Assembly (NCBI GenBank): GCA_045806105.1
Contig: JBJMJY010000011.1
Span: 1-25,350 of the forward strand
Length of the DNA: 25,350 bases
Source of the DNA: AC-32 sp045806105
GTDB taxonomy: Bacteria > Actinomycetota > Thermoleophilia > Gaiellales > Gaiellaceae
Direction of reading: 5' to 3'
Under the pieces are notes generated by a model. That model was not told the DNA's origin. It did no database searches and was given only the letters and a program-made list of their open reading frames with translations. Below are positions 7,639-16,350 of the stretch, piece after piece. Made by a program: the position numbers and the translations under genes. The stretch's first letter is position 1; the number at the start of each line of letters is the position of its first letter.

Positions 7639-8709
7639 GTGAGCGCGCACGGTCGCGCCGAGGGCGGCATGCTGCGTGAGGGGAACCGCCTGAGATCCCT
7701 GCTGGCCGACGCGCTGGTCGGTGCGCGCTTTCTGCCGGTGTGGATCGCCGCCGGTGTTCTGCTGCTGATCGCCACGATCATCGCCCCGGCCGCGCTCCAG
7801 AGCACGTCGTGGTCGTTCGTCCTCCCCTACATGACGGTGCTCGCGCTCGCGGCGCTCGGGCAGATGCTCGTGATCATGCACGCGGGCATCGACCTCTCCA
7901 CACCGGGGGTGATGTTTTTCGGCGGGTACCTGATCGTCGGAGTCGGCCACCACTCCAACGGCCGGCTCGGAATCGCGATCCTCGCCTGTCTCGGCCTCGG
8001 CGTGCTCGTCGGCCTCGTCAACGGCATCCTCGTCGGGATCCTCCAGCTCAATCCCCTCATCGTGACGCTCGCCGTCGGGCAGATCGTCACCGCCAAGGGG
8101 CTGCGGTACGCGAACGGGCTCGCGGAGGCGGAGGTCCCCTCGCGCCTCCCGTCCTTCGCGCAGAACAGGCCGCTCGGCATCAGCGCCGTCTTCTGGACCG
8201 GCGCCGCGATCACGCTGGCGGTCGCGCTGCTGCTCCGCTACACGGCGCCCGGCCGCCGCTTCCAGGCGGTGGGCGCGAACCCGCGGGCGGCCTGGATGGC
8301 AGGCATCCACATCCGCGCGTATGTCGTATTCGCGTATGTGGCGGCGGGGACGCTCTACGCGCTCGCGGCAGTACTGCTCGCCGGAGTACGCGTGAGCGTC
8401 GACCCCGCCTTCGGCGCGTCCTACCTGCTCGCGCCGATCGCCGCCGTCGTCATCGCCGGCGCCTCGCTCGCCGGCGGCCTCGCGAGCGCGACCTCGACGT
8501 GGGTCGCCGCGCTCGCCCTGACGCTGCTCAACCAGATGCTCCTGATCCTGGGGTATTCGGTCGGTTGGCAGTTCATCGTCTTCGGCGCCGCGATCATCGT
8601 CGGAATGCTGATCTCGGGGGACAGGATCGCGGCGCTCCTCGGTCGTCTGCTGCGGCCGACAGGGGCGCCGACACGCATCGCTCCAGAGGTCCACCAGGAC
8701 ACGGGCTGA
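7639..8709 (+). CDS. Ribose-type ABC transporter permease (RbsC family), first
   Basis: An inner-membrane permease of about 356 residues with eight to ten hydrophobic segments. The family signatures are visible: MLVIMHAGIDLSTPGVMF (the G-IDLS stretch of RbsC/BPD_transp_2), LNPLIVTLAVGQIVTAKGL and, in the loop contacting the ATPase, GRRFQAVGANPRAAWMAGI. AGASLAGGLASA is the typical late glycine-rich segment. Three starts are possible: GTG 7630, GTG 7639 (GGAG eight bases upstream, chosen) and ATG 7669. It is the first gene of a four-gene importer operon with the binding protein 20 bp downstream. The fourth gene is a second permease, so the channel is probably a heterodimer. Confidence 0.9.
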   Translation: MSAHGRAEGGMLREGNRLRSLLADALVGARFLPVWIAAGVLLLIATIIAPAALQSTSWSFVLPYMTVLALAALGQMLVIMHAGIDLSTPGVMFFGGYLIVGVGHHSNGRLGIAILACLGLGVLVGLVNGILVGILQLNPLIVTLAVGQIVTAKGLRYANGLAEAEVPSRLPSFAQNRPLGISAVFWTGAAITLAVALLLRYTAPGRRFQAVGANPRAAWMAGIHIRAYVVFAYVAAGTLYALAAVLLAGVRVSVDPAFGASYLLAPIAAVVIAGASLAGGLASATSTWVAALALTLLNQMLLILGYSVGWQFIVFGAAIIVGMLISGDRIAALLGRLLRPTGAPTRIAPEVHQDTG

Positions 8710-8729
8710 AGGAACGAAAGGAGGAAGAG

Positions 8730-9998
8730 ATGCAGGTACCAAAGGTGAGCGAGGGCAAGGGGTGGCGGCTCGGCATCGGTGTCGCGCTGCTCGTCGTGGC
8801 GCTCTTCGTCGTCGCGGCCGCCCTCGGCAGCACCGGTAGCACGAGGTCGCCGGGGTCGACGAAGGCGAAAGCCGCAGGCGGGTTCGGCGAGGTCTACAAG
8901 GCCAACCCGAAGATCCTCGCGAAGACGCTCTTCAACGCGAAGCTCCTGCCGCCTCGCGGAATGGCCCGCAACATCGCGCTGGCCGCCTACGGCCGTGCGG
9001 GCAAGAAGGTCAACTTCAACCTCGCGCTGAAGTGCTGGAAGAACGACGGCTGTAGAACCGGGACGAAGGGCAAGCTGACCGTCGCCTACGTCGAGCCGTT
9101 CGGCGAGAACGTCTATCGCCACATCTCGAAGATGGAGTTCATCCTCCAGGCGCTCACGTACAAGTCGATCGGGAAGATCATCTACCGGAGCGCCCACTCC
9201 GACCTGAACCGGGCACTGGCGGACTTCCGGGCGATGATCGCCCAGGGCGTCGACGCCATCGTCACCTACCCGGACTTCGCCGACGCGGAGCTGCCGGTGT
9301 TCAGGGAGGCGGCGCGGAAGCACATCCCGGTCGCGACCTACGCCTGGGGCTACGTCAGCGGGCCCGGCAAGAACTACACCACCGTCGTCGGTGAGAACGT
9401 CTGCAAGCTCGGCCGGGCGTACGCCAAGGTCATGAACAAGTACGTCAAGTCCGGCGAGATCGCGTTCATGGGCGGCTTCCCGGGCAACCCGTTGTCGGCG
9501 GGCTGGCAGAAGTGCGAGAGGCCGGCGCTGAACAAGAGCATCAAGGTCGTGGCCAGCGAGCCGACGAACTGGGATGCGTCGAAGGTCCAGCAGGTCGTCT
9601 CGGGGATCCTCGCGGCCCATCCGAACATCAAGGGCTGGAGCTACGAGTACGGCCTCGGCATGGCGCAGGGTGCGTTCCAGGCGTACAAGGCCGCAGGCAA
9701 GAAGTTCAACGCCGTGCTGACGCTCAGGACGGACGACGTCGGCATGGGCTGCAAGACGAGGGCGCTCCACAACCCGAAGCTGAAGGTCTACTACTACACC
9801 GCGGGCAACTCGCAGATCCGCGTAGCCCTGACCTCGGTGATGATGAAGCTGAAGGGCGCCAAGATCCCGCCCAAGATCGTGTTCCCGATCCAGCTCCAGA
9901 ACGAGGCCAAGCGCACCGAGTGCGTGAAGGGCTACCCGCAGGAAGCCTCTGCGACCTCGCTCGTGCCGCTGAAGCTGCTGCATCGGATGTACCCCTAG
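8730..9998 (+). CDS. Ribose-type ABC transporter substrate-binding protein
   Basis: The 422-residue exported protein starts at an ATG with a strong AAAGGAGGAAG site. An N-terminal hydrophobic helix (about 13-33) is followed by a Ser/Thr/Gly linker and no lipobox Cys, so it is either cleaved or membrane-anchored. The periplasmic-binding type-I fold appears as GKLTVAYVEPFGENVYRHIS, ALADFRAMIAQGVDAIVTYP, IPVATYAWGY and GEIAFMGGFPGNPLSAGWQ. An extra segment of about 70 residues precedes the fold, making it longer than E. coli RbsB. Six cysteines in the mature part could form disulfides. It should capture the substrate for the flanking permeases; the ligand cannot be read from sequence. Confidence 0.88.
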   Translation: MQVPKVSEGKGWRLGIGVALLVVALFVVAAALGSTGSTRSPGSTKAKAAGGFGEVYKANPKILAKTLFNAKLLPPRGMARNIALAAYGRAGKKVNFNLALKCWKNDGCRTGTKGKLTVAYVEPFGENVYRHISKMEFILQALTYKSIGKIIYRSAHSDLNRALADFRAMIAQGVDAIVTYPDFADAELPVFREAARKHIPVATYAWGYVSGPGKNYTTVVGENVCKLGRAYAKVMNKYVKSGEIAFMGGFPGNPLSAGWQKCERPALNKSIKVVASEPTNWDASKVQQVVSGILAAHPNIKGWSYEYGLGMAQGAFQAYKAAGKKFNAVLTLRTDDVGMGCKTRALHNPKLKVYYYTAGNSQIRVALTSVMMKLKGAKIPPKIVFPIQLQNEAKRTECVKGYPQEASATSLVPLKLLHRMYP

Positions 9999-10039
9999 GA
10001 GGAGACGGCCAGTACCCAGATCCCGAGCCACGTAGAACG

Positions 10040-11560
10040 GTGTCGACTCCCGGGCCCGAGACCCCTGTCGTGCTCTCCCTGCGGGGCGTGTCGAAGGCGT
10101 TCGGAGCGGTGCAAGCGCTTCGAGACGTCAGCATCGACTGCCGCGCAGGCGAGATCCACGCGCTCGTCGGGGAGAACGGGTCCGGGAAGTCGACGCTCCT
10201 CGGGATCGCGAGCGGCTTCCTCGCGCCCGACGCGGGCACCGTCGAGATCGGCGGCCGCCGCCGGAGGCGCGGCTCTCCCGCCGAGGCCCGCAGGTTCGGT
10301 CTCGGCATCGCCTACCAGACCTACTCGCACGTCCTCGAGCTCACGGTCGCGGCCAACCTCTACCTCGCCGTGCCGGCGAACGAGCGGCCGGCGTACGGCC
10401 GGATGGACGCGTGGGCGGCCTCCACGCTCGAGGAGTATGGGCTCGACATCCCGGTGAAGACACCCGTCGGCTCGCTCTCTCTCGCGCAGCGGCAGCTGCT
10501 GGAGGTCGTCAAGTCACTGCTCGCGAAGCCGAGGGTGCTCCTGCTCGACGAGCCGACGACCGCTCTCGGACCGGAGGAGGTCGAGCAGCTGCTCGCGCTT
10601 GTACGGGAGCGAAGCAGAGCCGAGGTCGGCATCGTCTACGTGACCCACCGGCTCCCCGAGGTGCTCGGCATCGCCGACCGCATCACCGTCCTGAGGGATG
10701 GCGTGAAGCAGGGCACGTTCGAGGCCGCCGGCATGACGGAGGACGCCCTGGTCGCGCACATGATCGGACGGCCGCTCGAGCTCGCGTTCCCCGAGCACGG
10801 CGGCGACGGCCGCGCTCCCGAGGTGCTGCTCGACGTCTCCGGGCTCCGCGGCGACCGCTTCGGACCGATCGACCTCAAGGTCGAGAAGGGCGAGATCCTC
10901 GGCCTGGCGGGTGCGGAGGGCAACGGCCAGCTGCAGTTCCTCCGCGCGCTCGCCGGTGTCGAGCGGGCGGCCGGAAAGGCTTCGTGCGACGGCACCGAGC
11001 TCAGCACGAGATCGCCAGTGGCCGCTCTCCGGGCCGGCGTCGTGCTCCTGAGCGGCGACCGCATGGGCGAGTCGCTGTTCCCCGTGCTGAGCGTCCGCAC
11101 CAACACCACGATCCAGGTGCTTCGCTCGCTCGGACGCCTGGGATTTCTCCGGCGCCGGCGCGAAGGGCGCAGGGTCGACGAGATGGCCCGCCGGCTCCGC
11201 ATCCGCATGGCGTCCATCGAGCAGCCGGTGCAGTCGCTCTCGGGCGGCAACCAGCAGAAGGTCTCGCTCACGCGGCCGTTTCTCCGCGGCGCCGTGAAGC
11301 TGATCCTGGCCGACGAGCCCACGCAGGGAGTCGACGTCGGCGCACGCTTCGACATCTACGAGGCCCTGCGGGCGAAGGCGGGCGAGGGAGTCGCGCTCGT
11401 CATCAAGTCGAGCGACCCACTCGAGCTCGCCGGGCTCTGCGACCGGGTCGTGGTGATGTCGCGCGGGAAGGTCGTCGACGAGATCCCGGGGCACGAGCTC
11501 GGCGAGCAGCGCATCGTCGAGGCGATCGTCGGCGGCCGGGTCGCGACGATGGGCGCATGA
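10040..11560 (+). CDS. Ribose-type ABC transporter double ATPase (RbsA/MglA family)
   Basis: The 506-residue protein holds two fused ABC domains. Domain 1 has GENGSGKSTLL (Walker A), LSLAQRQ (signature), VLLLDEPTTAL (Walker B) and VTHRL (switch His). Domain 2 has the degenerate GAEGNGQ loop normal for this family, LSGGNQQK (signature) and ILADEPTQGVDVGAR. Only the first ATP site is expected to hold a full Walker A, as in RbsA, XylG and MglA. The GTG at 10040 is the only sensible start; no strong ribosome site is seen, and the 41-base gap after the binding-protein gene has AGGAGA right after that stop. The stop overlaps the next permease start as ATGA, so the two are coupled. Confidence 0.92.
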   Translation: MSTPGPETPVVLSLRGVSKAFGAVQALRDVSIDCRAGEIHALVGENGSGKSTLLGIASGFLAPDAGTVEIGGRRRRRGSPAEARRFGLGIAYQTYSHVLELTVAANLYLAVPANERPAYGRMDAWAASTLEEYGLDIPVKTPVGSLSLAQRQLLEVVKSLLAKPRVLLLDEPTTALGPEEVEQLLALVRERSRAEVGIVYVTHRLPEVLGIADRITVLRDGVKQGTFEAAGMTEDALVAHMIGRPLELAFPEHGGDGRAPEVLLDVSGLRGDRFGPIDLKVEKGEILGLAGAEGNGQLQFLRALAGVERAAGKASCDGTELSTRSPVAALRAGVVLLSGDRMGESLFPVLSVRTNTTIQVLRSLGRLGFLRRRREGRRVDEMARRLRIRMASIEQPVQSLSGGNQQKVSLTRPFLRGAVKLILADEPTQGVDVGARFDIYEALRAKAGEGVALVIKSSDPLELAGLCDRVVVMSRGKVVDEIPGHELGEQRIVEAIVGGRVATMGA

Positions 11561-12564
11561 GGTTCCGCGGCTGGATTCCGCTCGTCCTGCTGGGAGCGCT
11601 GATCGTCGCGGTCGGCGCGTACACGGCGGTGCGGCAGGACGCGTTCCTCACGGAGTACAACATCAACAACCTCCTGCTCGCGACGATGCCGCTCGCGCTC
11701 GTCGCGATCGGCCAGACGAACGCGCTGCTCGTCGGGGGCTTCGACGTCTCCGTCGCCGCCCTCGTCACGATGTGCGTCGTAACCGCGTCCTTCACGCTCA
11801 AGCCGGATCAGACGACCTTCGCGCTGTTCCTCGGCTCGCTCGCGCTGGTCGGCGTCGGCCTGGCGACGGGCATCTTCAACGCGACGCTGATCCGCGTCCT
11901 GCGCCTTCCCTCGATCATCGCGACGCTCGGCACCCTCAGCATCCTCGCGGGGGCGTCGCTGCTCCTGCGTGACCATCCCGAGGGCGAGATCAACTTCGAC
12001 GTGATCGACGCGCTGAACACCAGCATCGGCTTCATGCCGGTGGCGTTCATCGGCGTCGCGCTCCTCGTCGTGCTCGCCGACCTGTGGCTCTACCGCACGC
12101 GCATGGGCATGGCGGTGCGCGCGGTCGGCCTCGACGCGACGTCGGCTCGACGGCTTGGGATGTCGACGGGGCTGATCGTCTTCCTCGCCTTCGTCGTCTG
12201 CTCCGTGATGGCGTCGATCGCCGGCTTCTACTCCGCCGCCCAGGTGCAGATCGGCTCCCCGATCGTCGGCGACTACGCGCTCACGAGCATCGCGGCCGCC
12301 GTTCTCGGCGGCGCGAGCCTGGCGGGCGGCAGGGGATCCTTCGTCGGGTCGTTGCTCGCGGCGCTGTTCCTGACGCTGATCAACAACGTCCTGCCGCTCT
12401 TCCAGCAGCCGACCGAGTACGCCCAGATGACGATCGGCCTGCTGATCCTGCTCGCCCTCGTGCTCTACCAGGCGCCCGAGCTCATCGCCCGCGCCCGCTC
12501 CGGCTGGCGCGGCGTCGGCCGGCTCCGCACGAGCGAGGCTGAAGCCGAGGCGCCGGCCGCGTAG
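11557..12564 (+). CDS. Ribose-type ABC transporter permease, second
   Basis: A 335-residue permease of the RbsC family with about nine membrane segments: an N-terminal segment (WIPLVLLGALIVAVGAY), ALVAIGQTNALLVGGFDVSV (the GG-DVSV variant of the family motif), RLPSIIATLGTLSILAG, the ATPase-contact loop MAVRAVGLDATSARRLGM, and LGGASLAGGRGSFVGSL. It starts inside the ATPase stop codon (ATGA). Its own stop is only two bases from the stop of the convergent XRE-cupin gene, so the two operons meet tail to tail with no intergenic terminator. Together with the first permease it probably forms a heterodimeric channel. Confidence 0.92.
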   Translation: MRFRGWIPLVLLGALIVAVGAYTAVRQDAFLTEYNINNLLLATMPLALVAIGQTNALLVGGFDVSVAALVTMCVVTASFTLKPDQTTFALFLGSLALVGVGLATGIFNATLIRVLRLPSIIATLGTLSILAGASLLLRDHPEGEINFDVIDALNTSIGFMPVAFIGVALLVVLADLWLYRTRMGMAVRAVGLDATSARRLGMSTGLIVFLAFVVCSVMASIAGFYSAAQVQIGSPIVGDYALTSIAAAVLGGASLAGGRGSFVGSLLAALFLTLINNVLPLFQQPTEYAQMTIGLLILLALVLYQAPELIARARSGWRGVGRLRTSEAEAEAPAA

Positions 12565-12566
12565 TA

Positions 12567-13223
12567 CTAATCGCGCGGAACGGGCGTCTCCGCCCGCGGG
12601 TCGGCCGCCCGGCCGATCACCACCCAGACCGCGTGCACCGGCTCGTCGCCGACGGTCCAGAGCCGGTGCGGGGACGACGAGTCGAACGCGATCGAGGCAC
12701 CGGAGCCGAGCTCGTACTCCTCGAAGCCGACACGCACGCCCAGGGTGCCGCTGGTCACGTAGCCGTACTCCTTGCCGCCGTGCGTCATCAGCGCGTCCTC
12801 CGCGCAGGAGGCCGCCCCGACGGGATAGACGACATAGAGGAACTCGACGTCGCCGTCGCTCTGCGGCGTCAACCGCTCCCAGCGGACGCCGGAGGCGAGG
12901 TTGATGACCGGGCGCGTCTCGGGCCGCTCGGCCAGGCCCCGCTCCTCGCGGAGGCGCACGACGCGGTCGTCCGCACCCGAGTCGCCGAACACGTCGCTCA
13001 TCGTCATGCCGAGCTCCTTGACGAGGGCGTAGAGGGTGCTGACCGACGGGTTCACGCGGTCGAGCTCGATCTGCGAGACGAGGCTCGGCGAGACGCCGAC
13101 CCGCCGGGCGAGCTCGCGCAGGCTGATGCCGAGCTGCTCGCGCTCGGCCCGCAGTCGATTGCCGACCTTCGATGCCTCCACAGCGCGATCGAGCGGGCCG
13201 GAGCTCGGAGCGGGATCGCTCAT
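12567..13223 (-). CDS. XRE-family transcriptional regulator with C-terminal cupin
   Basis: The 218-residue regulator has an N-terminal helix-turn-helix (about 22-75): LRELARRVGVSPSLVSQIEL is the HTH core, followed by NPSVSTLYALVKEL. A linker leads to a C-terminal cupin sensor domain (about 105-205): THGGKEYGYVTSG supplies a cupin-like motif and ASIAFDSSSPHRLW the second. This PuuR-like architecture usually senses a small metabolite and represses its own catabolic operon. It is the last gene of the seven-gene operon; its ATG overlaps the E1-beta stop as ATGA, so it is made along with the enzymes. The cupin lacks the full HxH, so metal binding is uncertain. Confidence 0.92.
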   Translation of the reverse strand: MSDPAPSSGPLDRAVEASKVGNRLRAEREQLGISLRELARRVGVSPSLVSQIELDRVNPSVSTLYALVKELGMTMSDVFGDSGADDRVVRLREERGLAERPETRPVINLASGVRWERLTPQSDGDVEFLYVVYPVGAASCAEDALMTHGGKEYGYVTSGTLGVRVGFEEYELGSGASIAFDSSSPHRLWTVGDEPVHAVWVVIGRAADPRAETPVPRD

Positions 13224-14185
13224 CGCAGCCGGCGCCGGATCTCGTCGGCGATCCGCTCGGGCCCCGGAAGGAACGCGTCCTCGAGCGGCGGGCTGTAGGG
13301 GATCGGCGTGTTCGGTGTCGCGATGCGCCAGGCGTCGTCGAGGTGTCCGAGCGCGTGCTCGGTGACGGCGGCCAGCACCTCTCCCGCCCAGCCGCCCGTC
13401 AACGGCCCTTCCTCAACGACGACGACACGGTTCGTCTTTCGCACCGACGCGACGACGGTGTCGACGTCGATCGGGCGGAGCGTCCGCAGATCGATGACCT
13501 CGGCGGAGACGTTGTCCTTTTCGAGCGCCTCCGCGGCCTCGAGGCTGTCGTGGACGCTCTTCATGGCGGTCACGATCGTGACGTCGTCGCCTTCGCGCAC
13601 GACCTTCGCCTCGCCGAGGCGCCCCGCCTCGCCGTCGACCTCGCCCTCCATGGTGTACAGCCGCTTGTGCTCGAAGAAGAGCACGGGATTGTCGTCGCGG
13701 ATCGCAGCCTTCAGCAGCGCCTTCGCGTCGGCCGGCGTCGACGCCCCGACGATCTTCAGCCCCGGCACTCCCATGAACCAGGACGCCGGCATCTGCGAGT
13801 GGATGGCTCCGAAGCGCCCGCCGGCTCCGACCACGGACCGGATCACCAGCGGCACGCTCACCTGCTCCTGCGTCAGGAACCAGTCCTTCGTCGACTGGTT
13901 CACGAGGCTGTCCATCGCCAGCGTCAGGAAGTCGCCGAACATGATCTCGACGACCGGGCGGAGGCCGGTCACGGCCGAGCCGAAGGCCGCGCCCGCCAGA
14001 GCCAGCTCGGAGATCGGCGTGTCGAACACGCGCTCCGCGCCGTACTTCTCGTAGAGGCCCGGCGTCGTCGCGAAGACGCCGCCGGCGACGGCGACATCCT
14101 CGCCGAAGAGGATCACGCGCTCGTCGGCCGCCAGTTCCTCGTCGAGTGCGTCACGGATCGCGGTGCGGAAGGGGATCGGCGCCAT
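13220..14185 (-). CDS. 2-Oxoacid (pyruvate/acetoin/branched-chain type) dehydrogenase E1 component, beta subunit
   Basis: The 321-residue protein is a clear E1-beta transketolase-fold subunit: RTAIRDALDEELAADERVI, FGEDVAVAGGVFATTPGL (the conserved Glu near the thiamine diphosphate site), FDTPISELALAGAAFGSA, MDSLVNQSTKDWFLTQEQ and VGAGGRFGAIHSQ. The C-terminal transketolase domain has AEVIDLRTLRPIDVDTVV and VVVEEGPLTGGWAGE. It pairs with the E1-alpha at 15370-16350 to decarboxylate a 2-oxoacid. The ATG (14183-14185) shares one base with the E2 stop (TGATG); in-frame extension to 14287 would run inside E2 and is not needed. It lies downstream of E2, not next to E1-alpha. Confidence 0.93.
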   Translation of the reverse strand: MAPIPFRTAIRDALDEELAADERVILFGEDVAVAGGVFATTPGLYEKYGAERVFDTPISELALAGAAFGSAVTGLRPVVEIMFGDFLTLAMDSLVNQSTKDWFLTQEQVSVPLVIRSVVGAGGRFGAIHSQMPASWFMGVPGLKIVGASTPADAKALLKAAIRDDNPVLFFEHKRLYTMEGEVDGEAGRLGEAKVVREGDDVTIVTAMKSVHDSLEAAEALEKDNVSAEVIDLRTLRPIDVDTVVASVRKTNRVVVVEEGPLTGGWAGEVLAAVTEHALGHLDDAWRIATPNTPIPYSPPLEDAFLPGPERIADEIRRRLR

Positions 14186-15360
14186 CAGCGCCCTCCGGCA
14201 GTCAGGACGAGCGGCCGCTCGAGCAGCTCGCGGAGCCGCGCGAGGAAGCGCGCGCCGTCGGCCCCGTAGACGACGCGGTGATCGCACGTGAGCGTCACCG
14301 TCGCGAGATCGCCGCGGAGACCGCCGACGGCGAGGATCGCGACCTGCGGCGGGTCGATGATCGCGGTGAAGGAGCGCACGCCGAACATGCCGAGGTTCGA
14401 GACCGTGAAGGTGGCGTTACGGAGGTCGTCGGGCGCGAGCGTCCTGCGCCGCGCGGCCTCGGCGAGCCGCCGCACCTCCGCCGCGATCTCGCCGAGCGTC
14501 TTGCGGTCGGCGTCGAAGACCACGGGCACGAGCAGCGCGTCGTCCGTCGCGACGGCGATGCCGACGTTGATGCGCGAGTAGCACTCGACCTTGTCGTCGA
14601 CGTACGACGCGTTGAAGCGCGGGAACTCGCCGAGCGCTCGCGCGGCGGCCATGACGACGAAGTCGTTGATCGACGGCACGTCGCCGCCCTCGTCCTGCGC
14701 GCCGCGCCGCAGGGCGCCGACCAGCGACAGGTCGACGTCGGCCGAGACGGTGAAGACGGGGATCGTCGTCGCCGACTCGACCATCCGGCGGGCGATCGTC
14801 GCCTGCGTCGCTGTCAGCTCGACCGTCCGGACGTCGCCCTTCCCAGAAGCAATCGGTGCGGCAGGCGCCGTGTCGCCGGCGGTCTGCGCGGCTCGCTCGA
14901 CGTCCTCCCGCGTAATCCGGCCGCCCGGCCCGCTGCCGACGATGCCGTGGAGGGAGACGCCCAGCTCGACCGCCGTCCGCCTCGCGACGGGAGTCGCGTT
15001 CGGACGCCCGGACGGCGTCCCGTCTACCGCGCGCGGCGGCACCGCGGCGGGCGCAGACCGGGCCTCGGTCGGTTCCTGCGGCTCGGGCGCCGGTCGCGCG
15101 GCGGTCGCGGCGGGGCTGCCGGCGCCGTTCGCCAGGGTCGCGATGGGCTCGCCGATGGCTGCGCTCGCGCCTTCCTGGACGAGGATCGAGTCGAGCGTGC
15201 CGGCGGCTTCCGCCTCGTAGACCACAGTCGCTTTGTCCGTCTCTACCTCGACGAGCCCTTCGCCTCGCTCGAAGGCGTCCCCCGGTGAGACGAGCCAGCG
15301 CACGATTACCGCCTCGGCCATCGAGTCGGAGAGCTTCGGCATGGTCAGCTCGCGCGGCAC
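14185..15360 (-). CDS. 2-Oxoacid dehydrogenase E2 component (dihydrolipoamide acyltransferase)
   Basis: The 391-residue E2 has the three normal parts. A lipoyl domain (about 1-78) carries the lipoylated Lys in VEVETDKATVVYE (residue 43). An Ala/Pro linker leads to a peripheral-subunit-binding domain (about 121-157, ATPVARRTAVELGVSLHGI then GPGGRITREDVE). The acyltransferase core follows (about 178-385). The catalytic motif is altered: the usual HxxxDG reads HRVVYGADG, with His at 361 but Tyr where Asp is expected (365). The GTG start at 15358-15360 is 9 bases past the E1-alpha stop with GAGG upstream. No E3 (dihydrolipoamide dehydrogenase) gene is in the window, so E3 must come from elsewhere. 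Confidence 0.93.
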   Translation of the reverse strand: MPRELTMPKLSDSMAEAVIVRWLVSPGDAFERGEGLVEVETDKATVVYEAEAAGTLDSILVQEGASAAIGEPIATLANGAGSPAATAARPAPEPQEPTEARSAPAAVPPRAVDGTPSGRPNATPVARRTAVELGVSLHGIVGSGPGGRITREDVERAAQTAGDTAPAAPIASGKGDVRTVELTATQATIARRMVESATTIPVFTVSADVDLSLVGALRRGAQDEGGDVPSINDFVVMAAARALGEFPRFNASYVDDKVECYSRINVGIAVATDDALLVPVVFDADRKTLGEIAAEVRRLAEAARRRTLAPDDLRNATFTVSNLGMFGVRSFTAIIDPPQVAILAVGGLRGDLATVTLTCDHRVVYGADGARFLARLRELLERPLVLTAGGR

Positions 15361-15369
15361 GCCGCAGCC

Positions 15370-16350
15370 TCAGTCCTTGAACTCGCGGGTACGAAGATCG
15401 CTCGGGAAGGGCGCTGCGAGGCCCCGCCCGCGCATCTCCTCGAGCTGCTCGTCGAGCTCCTGTCCGATCTCGTCGAGACGCGCGGCCTCCACGCCCTCGG
15501 CCTCGAGCTGTCTGCGCAGCACGACGATCGGGTCGCGCGCCTTCCACTCGTCAAGCTCGCCCTCCGGTCGATAGGCGCCGGGGTCGCTGCGGGAGTGCCC
15601 GACGAAGCGATACGTCAGCGCCTCGACGAACGCGGGGCCGTTGCCGCCGCGCACGTGCTCCAGCGCCCGGGCGGCGGCCTCGCGGACCGTCCACACGCTC
15701 ATGCCGTCGACGGTCTCGGCGGGGACACCCATCACCTCGGCCCGCGACCGGATCTCCCCCGCCGTGACGGAGCGGAACGGCGTGTACTCGCCGTACCCGT
15801 TGTTCTCGCACACGAGCACGAGGGGCAGCTTGAGGACCTGGCAGAAGTTGAGGCACTCGAAGACGTACCCCTGGTTCATCGCGCCGTCGCCGAAGTAGGC
15901 GACGGCGACGCCGCCGGTGGTTTTCTTCAGCGCCAGTGCCGCCCCCGTCGCCGCGGCGATGCTGCCGCCGACGATCCCGAACGACCCGATCAGCCGTCGG
16001 CCCGGCGCGTTGACGTTCATCGAGCCCGCGCGGCCGCCGTTGACGCCGGTCTCGCGCCCGAGCATCTCGTCGAGGAGCTGCTGAGGGTCGACCCCGAGTG
16101 CGAGCGCGTGGCCGTGCCCGCGATACGTCGCGGCGACGCGGTCACGCTCTTCGAGGAGGCTTGCGACTCCGGTCGCGACCGCCTCCTGGCCGGAGTACAG
16201 GTGCGTCGTGCCGTAGACCTCGCCCTTCAGGAACAGGGACTGGACGAGGTCCTCGAAGCCGCGGATGAGCACCATCCGACGGTAGATGCCGATGTAGAGC
16301 TCGAGGTCGTCCAGGACGCCCGAGACGGACGTGTCGCTGACCTGGCTCAT
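15370..16350 (-). CDS. 2-Oxoacid dehydrogenase E1 component, alpha subunit (TPP-binding)
   Basis: The 326-residue protein is a short E1-alpha, as in acetoin and bacterial pyruvate dehydrogenases. The thiamine diphosphate motif is intact: GDGAMNQG (about 154-161) through CENN (about 181-184). Other family stretches are LYSGQEAVATGVA, YRGHGHALALGV, NGGRAGSMNV (phosphorylation-loop region) and TYRFVGHSRSDPGAYR. The ATG overlaps the stop of the bicupin gene as ATGA. It forms the decarboxylase with E1-beta and passes the acyl group to E2's lipoyl arm. The oxoacid (pyruvate, acetoin, branched-chain or another) cannot be told from these motifs. Confidence 0.93.
   Translation of the reverse strand: MSQVSDTSVSGVLDDLELYIGIYRRMVLIRGFEDLVQSLFLKGEVYGTTHLYSGQEAVATGVASLLEERDRVAATYRGHGHALALGVDPQQLLDEMLGRETGVNGGRAGSMNVNAPGRRLIGSFGIVGGSIAAATGAALALKKTTGGVAVAYFGDGAMNQGYVFECLNFCQVLKLPLVLVCENNGYGEYTPFRSVTAGEIRSRAEVMGVPAETVDGMSVWTVREAAARALEHVRGGNGPAFVEALTYRFVGHSRSDPGAYRPEGELDEWKARDPIVVLRRQLEAEGVEAARLDEIGQELDEQLEEMRGRGLAAPFPSDLRTREFKD

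Noticed and set aside
8421..10031. 536-codon open frame on the minus strand across the importer genes
   Set aside because: Antisense shadow of the binding protein and permease; low-complexity Arg/Leu/Asp composition and no domain.
9512..10039. In-frame upstream extension of the double ATPase reading frame
   Set aside because: It overlaps the substrate-binding protein gene in another frame and its translation has no ABC features; the ABC domain begins just after the GTG at 10040.
12578..12595. Short GC hairpin (CGGGCG/CGCCCG) near the convergent operon ends
   Set aside because: Only a 6-bp stem, no T-run, and it lies inside the coding end of the XRE-cupin gene; chance is likely at this GC content.
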